Position numbers and translations under genes: made by a program. From assembly GCA_937877535.1 (NCBI GenBank), contig CALFJF010000055.1, forward strand, positions 1 through 39,021: a stretch of DNA of 39,021 nucleotides, given 5' to 3'. The notes under the pieces were generated by a model. That model had not been told where the DNA came from. It worked only from the letters and a program-made list of their open reading frames with translations, and made no database searches. The DNA is from an uncultured Treponema sp. GTDB taxonomy: Bacteria > Spirochaetota > Spirochaetia > Treponematales > Treponemataceae. The first letter of the stretch is position 1. Each line of letters opens with the position of its first letter. Shown in pieces: positions 29,944 to 38,432 of the stretch.

Positions 29944-30846
29944 ATGAACAACGTCGGTTTGCAGTTTAGAAAAAATCTCGATTCTCTTTCTTCGGCTTTG
30001 AATCTTTCGTCGCTGATTCTTTCAAAAGAACTTCGCGCGGGGATTTTTCGTTCAAGGCGGTACGGGCAGGGGAGCGAGTTTTGCGGCGTTCGCGAATATC
30101 AACTCGGCGACAGCGTTCGCTCAATCGATTGGAACGTTACTGCCAGAATGAATCGCGCTTTTGTGAAAATGTACGAAGAAGAGAGCGATTTGAACGTTTT
30201 GATTCTTTTGGACGGCTCGGCTTCAATGGTTTCTTCTTTGGAAGGAAAATTTCGCGCATCTGCCTGGAGCGCGGCTTTGTCGCTTGCGTCGTGCAAACGG
30301 CAATCTGGCTCTGTTGGCGCGATTTTGTTCGACGACGAAGTTCGATTTTGCGCACACCCTTCTCCCAAAAAAGAAAACGCGCTTTTGATTCTTTCCAAAA
30401 TCGACGCTTTTGAATCGAGCAAAAAAAACGGAACCGCGCTTTCTTCCGCGCTCAAACTTGCTGCCTCGATTCTCAAAAAAAAGTCGCTTGTTTTGATTTT
30501 TTCGGATTTTAGAGTTTTAAAAAAAGAGTGGATTCCGATTTTTTCGGTTCTTTCAAATCGGCACGACGTGGTTTTGGCAAAAATCGAATCTCGTTTTGAA
30601 AAATCGTTTCCGCGCCTTGGATTGCTTCCCTTTTTTGACGCGGAGGGAGGCGAAAAACGCGAATTGCCGCTTTTTTCTCGCGCCTTTTTGAGCGAATGGA
30701 AAAACGCCGCGTCTTCTCGTGACGAATTTTTGAAAGAAGCGGCTTCAAAAGGAAATGCGAGCGTGATTTTTTTGCCGTTTTCCGAAAATCCTTTCGATTA
30801 CGCACGTGCGCTTTCAAATTTCTTTTGCGAGCGGAGGAAACCGTGA
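29944..30846 (+). CDS. DUF58 protein of the Bat operon
   Basis: This 300-residue protein has the DUF58 signature YGQGSEFCGVREYQLGDSVR followed by SIDWNVTARM, and then a VWA-like part (VLILLDGSASM, ending in a sheet with LVLIFSDFRV). It has no membrane segment. It starts 3 nt after moxR and its stop overlaps the next start as GTGA. In Bat operons it pairs with MoxR; the biochemical role is unknown. Confidence 0.9.
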   Translation: MNNVGLQFRKNLDSLSSALNLSSLILSKELRAGIFRSRRYGQGSEFCGVREYQLGDSVRSIDWNVTARMNRAFVKMYEEESDLNVLILLDGSASMVSSLEGKFRASAWSAALSLASCKRQSGSVGAILFDDEVRFCAHPSPKKENALLILSKIDAFESSKKNGTALSSALKLAASILKKKSLVLIFSDFRVLKKEWIPIFSVLSNRHDVVLAKIESRFEKSFPRLGLLPFFDAEGGEKRELPLFSRAFLSEWKNAASSRDEFLKEAASKGNASVIFLPFSENPFDYARALSNFFCERRKP

Positions 30847-31850
30847 TTTTGTTTCAAAAATCGTCAGCGTCCGCGTTGATTCGTGCGTTTTTGTGGCTTT
30901 TTTTGGGATGTTTCGTTCAGTTTCCCGTTTTTTCTCAAATCGTGTCGCGTTCGGTTGTGCCGTCGCCCCTTTTTGTGGGCGACACCGCGCTTTTTCGAGT
31001 TGAATTCAATTCCAAAAAACCGTTTCTTCCCGAAGATTTTTCTGGCGAATTTTTTCTCAAAACCGATTTTCCGCCTTTTCTTGCGTTTCAAAATCACGCG
31101 CTCGTTCGCTCCGCTTCGCTTTCGTCGCTTCCGCCAAAAAAAGATTCGCTCTACTCGTATTTGCTTCTTTTGAAAATCACCGTTTGGCAGGAAGGCTCGC
31201 TCGATTTTCCCGTTTTTGACGCGGGTGCGCTCGTTCAATATTCGCGCGGAGGAGAGGCGGCGTTTCCCGTTCAGCGCATCGAACTTTCTTCGGTGAACGT
31301 GGAATCGGCGTTAACACGCTCGCCTTCGATTTCTTTTTTGCCGCACCGTTCGCCACTTTTTCTAAAAGGAACGGCGTTCGTTTTGCTTTTTTTTGCGTTT
31401 CTTTTGCTGTGTGGCACATTTTTTTTGATTCTTTTTTTTCTGAGATTTCGAGCATTTTCTTCAAAATGGCAAACCGTTTTTTTTCATGTTCGCGCAAAAA
31501 AAAATGCTCGTCGCGCACTCAAAAACTTAAAAAAACTCAAAAAAACAAATGCAACGTATTCCGATTCTGCGTTTTGCAAAGAATTACAAAATATTGTGCG
31601 CTCCTTTTTGGAAAAAAAATGCGCAGCGGATTTTTCCGCGCTCACGAGTTTTGAAATCAAAACAAAAATCGCCGCGCTTTTTGAAAACGAAATCGAATCG
31701 TTTGCTTGTTTTTTTTCGGTTTTGTATCGCACGGACGCTGTTCGATTTTCTTGTGGCGATTTTGCGCTTTTGCCCGACGAACGCGCTTCGCTTTTGGATT
31801 GCGTTTCAAAATCGATTTTTGATTTTTTGAAAAAAAAAGAGGATTTATGA
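30843..31850 (+). CDS. membrane protein of the Bat operon, DUF4381-like position
   Basis: This 335-residue protein has an N-terminal hydrophobic segment ending FPVFSQ (signal peptide or anchor), an extracytoplasmic beta domain (PLFVGDTALFRVEF, about residues 35-165), a membrane helix (FLKGTAFVLLFFAFLLLCGT, about 180-205) and a basic cytoplasmic part rich in Lys. GTG 30843 is preferred as start: GGAGG is 6 nt upstream and it overlaps the DUF58 stop by 4 nt. The position between DUF58 and the first VWA gene matches DUF4381-type proteins of related operons, but similarity cannot be shown by eye. Confidence 0.75.
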   Translation: MILFQKSSASALIRAFLWLFLGCFVQFPVFSQIVSRSVVPSPLFVGDTALFRVEFNSKKPFLPEDFSGEFFLKTDFPPFLAFQNHALVRSASLSSLPPKKDSLYSYLLLLKITVWQEGSLDFPVFDAGALVQYSRGGEAAFPVQRIELSSVNVESALTRSPSISFLPHRSPLFLKGTAFVLLFFAFLLLCGTFFLILFFLRFRAFSSKWQTVFFHVRAKKNARRALKNLKKLKKTNATYSDSAFCKELQNIVRSFLEKKCAADFSALTSFEIKTKIAALFENEIESFACFFSVLYRTDAVRFSCGDFALLPDERASLLDCVSKSIFDFLKKKEDL

Positions 31851-32872
31851 CGTTTTTTGGAATTACGTTTTTGCGTCCAGCGTATTTTTTGCTCGTTTTG
31901 ATTTTGCCGCTCGTTTTGATTTTGAGAAAAACGCGCTTTTTTTCCGCGCCTTCAATTCCGCTCACGCTTTCCGATTGGAAAGGACAGGCGTTTTCGTTCA
32001 AAAGTCCCTTTTTTAGAATTCTTTTGCGCCTTTCAAAGATTTTTTTGATTTTTTCGTTCTTTTTTTTGATTTGCGCGTTGGCAGAACCCATTTCGAGCCA
32101 GCAAGAAAAATCGTATTTTGACCGCGAAAACGAAATCCTTTTTGTTTTGGACACAAGCCCTTCAATGGCTTCAATCGATATGTCGTTTTTGAGCGGAAGC
32201 ACAAGCAGATTTGAGGCTGCAAAGCGCACAGTCAGCACGCTCGTTTCCAACGCGGACGGATTTTCGTTCGCGCTCGTTTGCGTTGCAAGCGAAGCGGCAC
32301 TCGTTGTTCCGCCCACAAAAGACAAAGAGCATTTTCTTTCGCGCCTTTCTTCTGTTCGGTTGGGCGAACTGGGCGACGGAAGCGCACTCGGAACGGGACT
32401 TTCTTGCGCCGTCTATCATTTGGCGTTTTCTCGCGCAAAATCAAAGGCGATTGTGCTTTTAACGGACGGCGAAAACAATGCGGGAAAAATCAATCCGATT
32501 ACCGCAGCAAAACTTTCCAAAGAAAAAGAAATCTCGCTGTACGTTTTGGGACTTGGCACAAACGGAACCGTTCCGATTGAATACGAAGAGCCAGAAACGG
32601 GAATTGTGAAAAAAAGGTATTACGAAAGCGCGTTTAATCCAGAACCGCTCAGAAAAATTGCACGAGAAGGCGGCGGACTGTACTTTGAAATCGATTCGCT
32701 TGCTTCTCTTTCCACTTCGCTTTCCCGCGTTTTTGAAAAAGAATCAAAAGACGCTCGTTTTTCCGTAAAAACCGTGTTGCACGCTCGCTATGCTTTTTTT
32801 CTGTTTGCGTCGCTTTTGTGTTTTGCGCTTTCGATTTTTGTGCGCCGCGTGTTGTTTTTTTCAGTCGCGTGA
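31847..32872 (+). CDS. batA: BatA-like von Willebrand factor A membrane protein
   Basis: This 341-residue protein has two N-terminal membrane helices (about 11-28 and 60-79), a VWA domain from about 95 to 290 with MIDAS motif DTSPS (102-106) and TDGEN (206-210), and a C-terminal helix (FFLFASLLCFALSIF). The VWA domain would face the periplasm. It overlaps the previous stop by 4 nt. In Bacteroides and Leptospira relatives the Bat proteins are linked to oxygen tolerance and envelope stress; the role here is inference from synteny. Confidence 0.88.
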   Translation: MTFFGITFLRPAYFLLVLILPLVLILRKTRFFSAPSIPLTLSDWKGQAFSFKSPFFRILLRLSKIFLIFSFFFLICALAEPISSQQEKSYFDRENEILFVLDTSPSMASIDMSFLSGSTSRFEAAKRTVSTLVSNADGFSFALVCVASEAALVVPPTKDKEHFLSRLSSVRLGELGDGSALGTGLSCAVYHLAFSRAKSKAIVLLTDGENNAGKINPITAAKLSKEKEISLYVLGLGTNGTVPIEYEEPETGIVKKRYYESAFNPEPLRKIAREGGGLYFEIDSLASLSTSLSRVFEKESKDARFSVKTVLHARYAFFLFASLLCFALSIFVRRVLFFSVA

Positions 32873-32886
32873 TTTTTGGAGGAACC

Positions 32887-34482
32887 ATGTTTTTTATTGA
32901 AAGACCGTTGCTTTTGCTTTTGATTCCGTGCGCGTTTTTTGTGCTTTTGCTTGTGATTTTTCGATTTAAGTCGGTTTCTCGCGTGCTTTTTGGAAAAAAG
33001 GACGTTCCAAATCGCTGGAATTTTTCGTTTTTTTCAAAAATGATATGCGCATTTTTGTTTTGGACAAGCGCGATTTTGGCTTCTTCGGGCATTTCTTTTG
33101 GAACGGAAGCGGTTTTTGTTTCCAAAACGGCAAGTTCCGTTTGCTTTGTGTTTGACATTTCGCACAGCATGGAAGCCGTTGATTTTCACGGGTTTTCAAG
33201 ACTCGATTCTTCCAAAAAATACGCAAGTGCCATTTTGAACCATCTTCCTTCTTCCACGGTTGCGGCGGTAATCGCAAAGGGCGCAGGATTTTTGGCGTTG
33301 CCACTCACGGACGACGTTGCGTCTTTTGACTTGCTTTTGACTTCGCTTTCGCCTGCTCTTATGACGGCGGCGGGGAGTTCTTTGGGGAGCGGAATTGACT
33401 GTGCGGTGAACGCGCTCAAAAATGCTTCGTCGTCAAAAAACTCGATTGTGATTTTTACCGACGGCGACGAAACGGACGGAAAACTTTTGAGCGAAGTTGA
33501 AAAGGCGGTTTTGCGTGGAATCCAGGTTTTTTTTGTGGGCTTTGGAAGCGAAACAGGCGCGGACGTTACGGCGGGCGACGGAAAAACGCGCGTGTGGACG
33601 GCACTAAAATCAAAAGAACTTTCTGAGATTTGCAAAAATGCCAACCGCGTGTGCGCCGCGTCTTTTGGAGAAGAGCGAGCGCATTTTGTGCTTGCTGAAA
33701 AAAAAGGCAGCGCGGCGCGTTTGATTTCCGCGCTTTCTTTGGACGAAAACGGCACAGAAAAAGAAATGCGTCCCGTTTCTCGGCATCGATTTTTTGAAAT
33801 TGGTGCGCTTTTATTTTTTGTTTTGTCGATTTTTTTGAACGAATGTAATGTTTCGCGATTTTTTCAAAAAAAACGCGCCGTTTTTTCTGCCATTTTTTCC
33901 GTTTTTTTTCTTGCGGGCTGCTCAAAAAACGGTTTTCAGATTTCTCAAAAACTCAAAACGGTAAAAGGCGTGGCGGAATATAAAAATGGCGATTTTTTTC
34001 TTGCCACGGCGGATTTTTACCCGCTCATTGATTCTCAAGATGAACGCACTCGCGCTTACGCGTTTTTTAACGTTGCCGCAACGTACATCGCGTTGGACGA
34101 ATTGGACGCGGCTCTTGAAAAACTGTCAAACATCGCGTTTTTGGACGTGTTGGAAAACGATTTTTTGTCGGCGGTTTCGTACAATCAAGGCGTGATTTTT
34201 TTCAAAAAAGGCGATTTTCAAACGGCAGCGGAGTTTTTCAAAAAATCGATTTTGCTTGACGGCGAAAACGCGGACGCAAAAATCAATTTGGAGTTTTGTC
34301 AAAAAAAAGTAAAAGAAACGGAACATTCTCAAAAATCAAAAGAAATCAACGAAGCGAACGAAAAAAAATCCGAAGCGTCGTTACGAGAGCAAGCGATTTT
34401 TACGATTTTGCGCGAGGCGGAGTCGGAGCGATATAAAAATTTTGGCGGTGGCGAGGAAAAAGACGATGTTTTGGATTATTAA
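32887..34482 (+). CDS. BatB-BatC fusion: VWA domain joined to TPR domain
   Basis: This 531-residue protein combines two genes usually separate. Residues 1-70 hold two membrane helices; a VWA domain (about 84-280) has MIDAS DISHS (90-94) and TDGDE (191-195); two hydrophobic segments (about 304-318 and 331-345) follow, the second ending in a lipobox-like LAGC (342-345). The rest (about 355-475) forms TPR-like repeats (GVAEYKNGDFFLATADFYPL, NQGVIFFKKGDFQTAAEFFK), and the tail is charged. GGAGGAACC precedes ATG 32887. BatB and BatC are adjacent genes in other bacteria. Confidence 0.88.
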   Translation: MFFIERPLLLLLIPCAFFVLLLVIFRFKSVSRVLFGKKDVPNRWNFSFFSKMICAFLFWTSAILASSGISFGTEAVFVSKTASSVCFVFDISHSMEAVDFHGFSRLDSSKKYASAILNHLPSSTVAAVIAKGAGFLALPLTDDVASFDLLLTSLSPALMTAAGSSLGSGIDCAVNALKNASSSKNSIVIFTDGDETDGKLLSEVEKAVLRGIQVFFVGFGSETGADVTAGDGKTRVWTALKSKELSEICKNANRVCAASFGEERAHFVLAEKKGSAARLISALSLDENGTEKEMRPVSRHRFFEIGALLFFVLSIFLNECNVSRFFQKKRAVFSAIFSVFFLAGCSKNGFQISQKLKTVKGVAEYKNGDFFLATADFYPLIDSQDERTRAYAFFNVAATYIALDELDAALEKLSNIAFLDVLENDFLSAVSYNQGVIFFKKGDFQTAAEFFKKSILLDGENADAKINLEFCQKKVKETEHSQKSKEINEANEKKSEASLREQAIFTILREAESERYKNFGGGEEKDDVLDY

Positions 34483-35788
34483 ATTTGTGCGCTTTTTTGG
34501 GATTTTGTTTTTTTGCACCGTTTCGTTTGCTTTTTGCGACACTTTTGACGAATTGGTGTTTCGTTCTCCAAAAAACGTTTTTTTGGGCGAAGAAAACGAA
34601 TTTTCGCTTTTTGTTTCCGATTTTTCGCCAGAGCGCGTTTCTCTTGACAATGCCGCGTTTGATTCGCTTCCGAGCGGTGCGCACGTTGTTTCCGTGCATT
34701 TCGGCGAAGACGTAAAAGAAAAATCGATTCGCGGAACAAAAATCGCCGTTACGATTTTGTTTGATTCTGCGGACGATTTTGCTTTTCCAGCAATTCCTTT
34801 GAGCGTGGACGGTAGGCGCGTTTTTGCGCATTTTGAGCCGTTTTCCGTTTTTGAAAATCCAAAAGAGGCAAAGCCGATTCTTTTTTTTGATTTTTTGGAG
34901 GGCGGAAAAGCCTTTGAGCGCGTTCGGTTGCGCGTGTTTTCGCGATTTGCGTTGTCGGTCGTTTCGCTTTCTTACGATTTGCCCGAAGACGCAATCGTGA
35001 GCGAGGTTTTGCCGTTCAAGCCGTTTGATGTGTCAAAAAGCGATTTTTCCGCTTCTCCCACGCTTCTTTGCGAACTCGATTGGATGCCGCTTTCAAAAGG
35101 AAATCACGCGCTTCCGAATTTTTTTGCCGATGTGATTTCGTTTTCTGGAAAAAAAGAGCGGATTGTTCTTTCGGGAAAAACGATTTTTGTGGAAAGCGCA
35201 AACGAGGTTTCTGATTTTCAATCTCAAAAAAACGAAAATGCGGAAATCGAGCGCGTTTTTTTTGACGCTTTTGATGAAACAAAAATCGAAACTGCCAAAA
35301 CCGAAGATTTTTTGGAAAAAGCGCGAGCAATTTGCGAAGCGCGAAAAAAAGAGCGCGAAGAAATCCCGTTTTTTGGAAAATCCCGCGCAAAAAGACGCGC
35401 AATAGAAGAAGAATGTGGAATTTTTCATCAAAAAAACGAGCCGAACACAATTCTGTTTGCATTTTTTTTGATTTTTGGCGCGCTGTTTCTTTTGCTTTTT
35501 GTCTTTTTGCTTTTTTTGAAAAACCGCGCGGCATTTTTTGTGCTTTTTTTGACCTTTTTGTTTTTTTTCTTTGGCGCAAAAGAATTCTTTTTGCTAAAAA
35601 AAAGCGTGGCAATTTTTGCGTCGGACGCGCTCTTTTTTGTTCCCGAAGAAACGCAGCCGCTTCGTCCGATTCCCATAAAATGCGCCGAGCGAGTTTACGT
35701 TGAAAACAAAATCGGCGATTACCTTTTTATTTCTGGCAAAAACGGCGCGGGGTGGACTAAAAAAGAATCGGTTTTTTTTATAAAATAA
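34466..35788 (+). CDS. BatD/BatE-like exported membrane protein with C-terminal SH3-like segment
   Basis: This 440-residue protein has a signal peptide (FVRFFGILFFCTVSFAFC), a large extracytoplasmic beta domain (about 25-245: VFLGEENEFSLFVSDFSPER and similar strands), a lysine/glutamate-rich region (about 250-325), two close membrane helices (about 330-370) and a C-terminal SH3-like stretch (AERVYVENKIGDYLFI). The beta domain suits BatD and the SH3-like end suits BatE, so it may combine functions. ATG 34466 lies inside the fusion gene's last 17 nt with GAGG upstream. It closes the operon; no clear terminator follows. Confidence 0.8.
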   Translation: MFWIIKFVRFFGILFFCTVSFAFCDTFDELVFRSPKNVFLGEENEFSLFVSDFSPERVSLDNAAFDSLPSGAHVVSVHFGEDVKEKSIRGTKIAVTILFDSADDFAFPAIPLSVDGRRVFAHFEPFSVFENPKEAKPILFFDFLEGGKAFERVRLRVFSRFALSVVSLSYDLPEDAIVSEVLPFKPFDVSKSDFSASPTLLCELDWMPLSKGNHALPNFFADVISFSGKKERIVLSGKTIFVESANEVSDFQSQKNENAEIERVFFDAFDETKIETAKTEDFLEKARAICEARKKEREEIPFFGKSRAKRRAIEEECGIFHQKNEPNTILFAFFLIFGALFLLLFVFLLFLKNRAAFFVLFLTFLFFFFGAKEFFLLKKSVAIFASDALFFVPEETQPLRPIPIKCAERVYVENKIGDYLFISGKNGAGWTKKESVFFIK

Positions 35789-35847
35789 CAGTCGATTTCA
35801 AAAATGAGATATGTTACAAAATGTATGCTGACCTGTAAGCAATATGC

Positions 35848-35924
35848 GGTGGTTGAGCGTGTCGAAACCACCGATTGCTTGATTCTGTGGTTTCGATACG
35901 ACCTTCAGTCTACTTAGGCCACCG
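35848..35924 (-). repeat. hairpin repeat pair after the Bat operon
   Basis: A complete copy (35848-35873, arms GGTGGTT/AACCACC around GAGCGTGTCGA) is followed by a degenerate inverted copy (about 35887-35924). They may serve as transcript 3' ends for the Bat operon. Confidence 0.65.
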
Positions 35925-35984
35925 CTCCCAGCATATTTTCTGTAACACCACCAAAAATGCAAAAACGAAAAAAGGGGAGGAAAA

Positions 35985-36575
35985 ATGAAAAAATCCTTTG
36001 GAGATATACTCGGCGAGTGGGAAAATGCGCACTCTCAAAACGGCGCGGGAGGGAGCAAAAAAAGGTCGAATATCGACGAAAACGGGCGACAGATTTCTCG
36101 AAAAAAGGCGAATGCGCCGTCAAAAGAAGAAAAAGCAGCGTTGAGCGCAAAAAAAAGCGACGAAGAATTGATGGAAGAGGCGACAAAAAAACGCATACAT
36201 CCTTTGGAATTGTGGCTCAGGCGGCATGGAACTGTTGACAAAGACGCGGAACTCGATTCGTATAACGAAAAAGTGCGCATGGAAAGTCGCGAATATATTA
36301 GAACGATGAAGCCTGAAGCCAAAATCGACTTGCACGGTCTAACGCGCGACGAAGCCTGGTCAAAATTAGAGTCGTTTGTTGCAGAATGTGTGCGTCGCGG
36401 TCTCAAAAAAATCTTGATAGTTCACGGAAAAGGCAATCATAACGCGCGTGGAAGCGACCCCGTTTTGGGAAAAGTCGTTCAGCAATTCATCGAGCAAAAT
36501 GCGCACCTCGGCACGAGCGGTCATCCTGACCACACAATGGGCGGCAGTGGCGCAACCTGGGTTATTTTGAAATAA
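35985..36575 (+). CDS. Smr-domain protein
   Basis: This 196-residue protein has a charged N-terminal half with no fold evident and a C-terminal Smr domain (about 110-196): KIDLHGLTRDEAWSKLESFV, LKKILIVHGKGNHNARGSDP and HPDHTMGGSGATWVILK. The DLHG and HGKG motifs are typical of the nuclease domain found in MutS2 and stand-alone Smr proteins. It may act as an endonuclease on DNA or RNA, for instance in ribosome rescue as in SmrB; that is inference. GGAGG lies 8 nt before ATG 35985. Confidence 0.9.
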   Translation: MKKSFGDILGEWENAHSQNGAGGSKKRSNIDENGRQISRKKANAPSKEEKAALSAKKSDEELMEEATKKRIHPLELWLRRHGTVDKDAELDSYNEKVRMESREYIRTMKPEAKIDLHGLTRDEAWSKLESFVAECVRRGLKKILIVHGKGNHNARGSDPVLGKVVQQFIEQNAHLGTSGHPDHTMGGSGATWVILK

Positions 36576-36600
36576 CAAAGGCGGGATTTTCTTGCCGCCT

Positions 36601-36625
36601 GTGGTTTCGACAGGCTCAACCACCG
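36601..36625 (+). repeat. short hairpin repeat, family with GAG..TCGA core
   Basis: GTGGTTTCGACAGG then CTCAACCACCG, arms GTGGTT/AACCAC, placed after the Smr gene. Confidence 0.8.
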
Positions 36626-36630
36626 AAAAT

Positions 36631-36696
36631 TTGGCTCAACCAACAAAAGAACTTGGCTCAACCAACAAAAGAACTTGGCTCAACCAACAAAAGAAC
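36631..36696 (+). repeat. three tandem 22-bp repeats
   Basis: Three identical head-to-tail units begin TTGGCTCAACCAACAAAAGA at 36631, 36653 and 36675, followed by a partial fourth. The unit appears to derive from half of the neighbouring hairpin repeat. There are no spacers, so this is not a CRISPR array. Confidence 0.9.
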
Positions 36697-36717
36697 TTGG
36701 CGCAACCACCGAAGAAT

Positions 36718-36900
36718 TGGCATTATCGCACCTAAAAATCCGTGAGGAAACAAGGGGCTTAAGCCCCTTGATAAGCAATCATCTGTCATTTTGAGCAAAG
36801 CGAAAAATCTCATTTACATCAAAAATACAGATTCTTCGGTCGCTTCGCTCCCTCAGAATGACGCAACCACCGAAAAACTGGGCAAAAGAGCGCGTCGAAA
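36718..36900 (+). repeat. 183-bp direct repeat, copy A
   Basis: A 183-bp block recurs at 38583-38765 in the same orientation with about a dozen mismatches counted by eye and no gaps. It contains the perfect palindrome CAAGGGGCTTAAGCCCCTTG and a longer imperfect stem built from CATTTTGAGCAAAGCG and CGCTTCGCTCCCTCAGAATG. The two copies flank the lipoprotein gene at 37164-38090. Confidence 0.93.
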
Positions 36901-36927
36901 TGACCGCTGACAGATTTTTTGTTGCTT

Positions 36928-37032
36928 GTGGTTTCGACAGGCTCAACCACCGAAGAATTGGTCATTGAGGTTCTCGAAATGACCGCCGACGGATTTTCTT
37001 GTTGGCTGTGGTTTCGACAGGCTCAACCACCA
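36928..37032 (+). repeat. composite hairpin repeat block, copy A
   Basis: It consists of two GTGGTT/AACCAC hairpins (36928-36952, 37008-37032) with a GGTCATT/AATGACC hairpin between them (36960-36985). Nearly the same block recurs at 38433-38536. Confidence 0.85.
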
Positions 37033-37083
37033 AAAATTTGGCTCAACCACCACGTTTTTTGCAACCAACAAAGTTTTTTGCAC

Positions 37084-37120
37084 AAAAAAAGGCACTGGCG
37101 GGAGATTTTGCCAGTGCCTT
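37084..37120 (-). terminator. terminator of the flanked lipoprotein gene
   Basis: Minus-strand GGCACTGGC and GCCAGTGCC (37091-37099 with 37110-37118) form a stem followed by T7, 44 nt beyond the gene's stop. Confidence 0.88.
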
Positions 37121-37163
37121 ACTTTCACGCGCCACCGGTCAAGCGGAGCGGAAAAATCAATGG

Positions 37164-38090
37164 TTATTCTTCGACAACTTCGTCTGCGCCTTTGTCGTCA
37201 GAAACGGTAATCGTTGCGTTGACGGTTGTTTTTGCAACTGCGTTCACGTATGCGCCAACTTTGCGTTTTTCTGCTTTCGTAAGTCCTGTAACGCTTGCTG
37301 GAATCTCAATGCTTTTTACAGTGCTATCGTTTCCAATCTTAAGAGCGTTGGTCTCTACCTCGTTCGTTTCTGTAGTGGTGTTCTTTTTGAAGATAATGTT
37401 GTTAAAAAGTCCTTCATCGGTCATTTTTGACTCTTTGCGGTCGCTCTCTGCTTTTGATGTTTCTGCGTATGCGCGGATTGTGTACGAACCGTCGTCATAA
37501 GAGCGAAGGTCAATAACCGCTCCAACTTCCGTTTTATCATCATTGAAGTTGAAACCAACATCTGCAAATGACGCTTTCGCAATTGCTTTTGTTGCATCGT
37601 ACTCAGCAGGGAGGTCTCCATCATACGCTTTAAATTCCTCAGCGGTAGAGAACGACTGAGCGTTTGCAACGCCAAAGTTCTTTTCAGTGTTTGCCGTAAG
37701 TGCGCTTCCAACATCGATATTTTTGTACCAAGAAACGTACAACTGTGCCTTATCGCTGTTTACGCGAATGCCTGCAAGACCAAACGACGCTTTGTTATTT
37801 TCAGCCTTGTAGCCAAAGATGTAGCCAACTGGCGACGCTTGTGCTTTTGAGAGGTCTTTGATTGTAATGGTTTCGACTGCGTTGTAGTGCGTGTCCTCAA
37901 AACTCCACGCGCGAGTGTCGCTTGTTCCTTCCGAGTTGTCGGCGGTGATTGTGGCATTTTTGCCGTCCCAAGAAATCCAACCGTTCTCGTCGTTGTCATC
38001 GTCGTCGTCAGAGCAAGACACGAATGTTCCCGCTAATGCGAGAGCCGCTGCTGCGCTAAACGCAGCGATAACTTTCTTTGAAAGTTTCAT
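37164..38090 (-). CDS. lipoprotein with aspartate run, flanked by direct repeats
   Basis: This 308-residue protein begins MKLSKKVIAAFSAAAALALA with lipobox FVSC, followed by SDDDDDNDENGW. The mature region has alternating hydrophobic strands and aromatic residues (GWISWDGKNATITADNSEGT, DTRAWSFEDTHYNAVETITI), suggesting a beta-sandwich, perhaps carbohydrate-binding, and ends in an acidic tail. No family is recognised. GGAGG lies 8 nt before ATG 38090. It has its own T9-spacer promoter and terminator, and the unit lies between two 183-bp direct repeats. Confidence 0.8.
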   Translation of the reverse strand: MKLSKKVIAAFSAAAALALAGTFVSCSDDDDDNDENGWISWDGKNATITADNSEGTSDTRAWSFEDTHYNAVETITIKDLSKAQASPVGYIFGYKAENNKASFGLAGIRVNSDKAQLYVSWYKNIDVGSALTANTEKNFGVANAQSFSTAEEFKAYDGDLPAEYDATKAIAKASFADVGFNFNDDKTEVGAVIDLRSYDDGSYTIRAYAETSKAESDRKESKMTDEGLFNNIIFKKNTTTETNEVETNALKIGNDSTVKSIEIPASVTGLTKAEKRKVGAYVNAVAKTTVNATITVSDDKGADEVVEE

Positions 38091-38175
38091 AGGTTTTCCT
38101 CCATGATTTGTTTCTGTTTTTGCGGCGGCTTTTCCACAAAAAGCCCGCTCCGCTTTTTTCAGAAAAATATGAAGT

Positions 38176-38203
38176 ACTCTACAAAAAAAAAGAAAACACG
38201 CAA
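38176..38203 (-). promoter_or_regulatory. T9-spacer promoter (copy e)
   Basis: TTGCGT (38198-38203), a 16-nt spacer GTTTTC-T9-G and TAGAGT (38176-38181) on the minus strand, about 86 nt before ATG 38090. The -35 is weaker than in the other four copies. Confidence 0.65.
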
Positions 38204-38253
38204 GTAGTCGCAGCAAAAAATTTGGTCAAGAAAATTCAGAGATTTTGATGCTT

Positions 38254-38378
38254 GTGGTTTCGACAGGCTCAACCACCGAAGTTTTTGTGACCAGCGAAAT
38301 TGTGGTCATTGAGTTTATCGAAATGACCGCTGGTGGGAGTTTTTTTGTTGGTCGTGGTTTCGACAGGCTCAACCGCCG
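38254..38378 (+). repeat. cluster of hairpin repeats
   Basis: GTGGTT-type hairpins at 38254-38278 and 38354-38378 with a GGTCATT/AATGACC hairpin (38308-38333) between them; the latter has TTTATCGA in its core in place of GTTCTCGA. Confidence 0.8.
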
Positions 38379-38432
38379 AAGTTTTGGTCATTGAGGTTCT
38401 CAAAATGACCGATGGCGAATTTTTTGTTGGTC

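Noticed and set aside
31657..32325. Minus-strand frame of 222 codons opposite batA
   Set aside because: Lysine-rich shadow frame of an A/T-rich gene without ribosome site.
36631..36720. Tandem repeats resembling a CRISPR array
   Set aside because: Units of 22 bp follow directly without spacers, and no cas genes are present.
36919..37500. Open frames across the hairpin repeats (also around 38269-38627)
   Set aside because: Arise because the repeats lack stop codons in some frames; translations are repeat-derived (VSTGSTTEELVIEVL).
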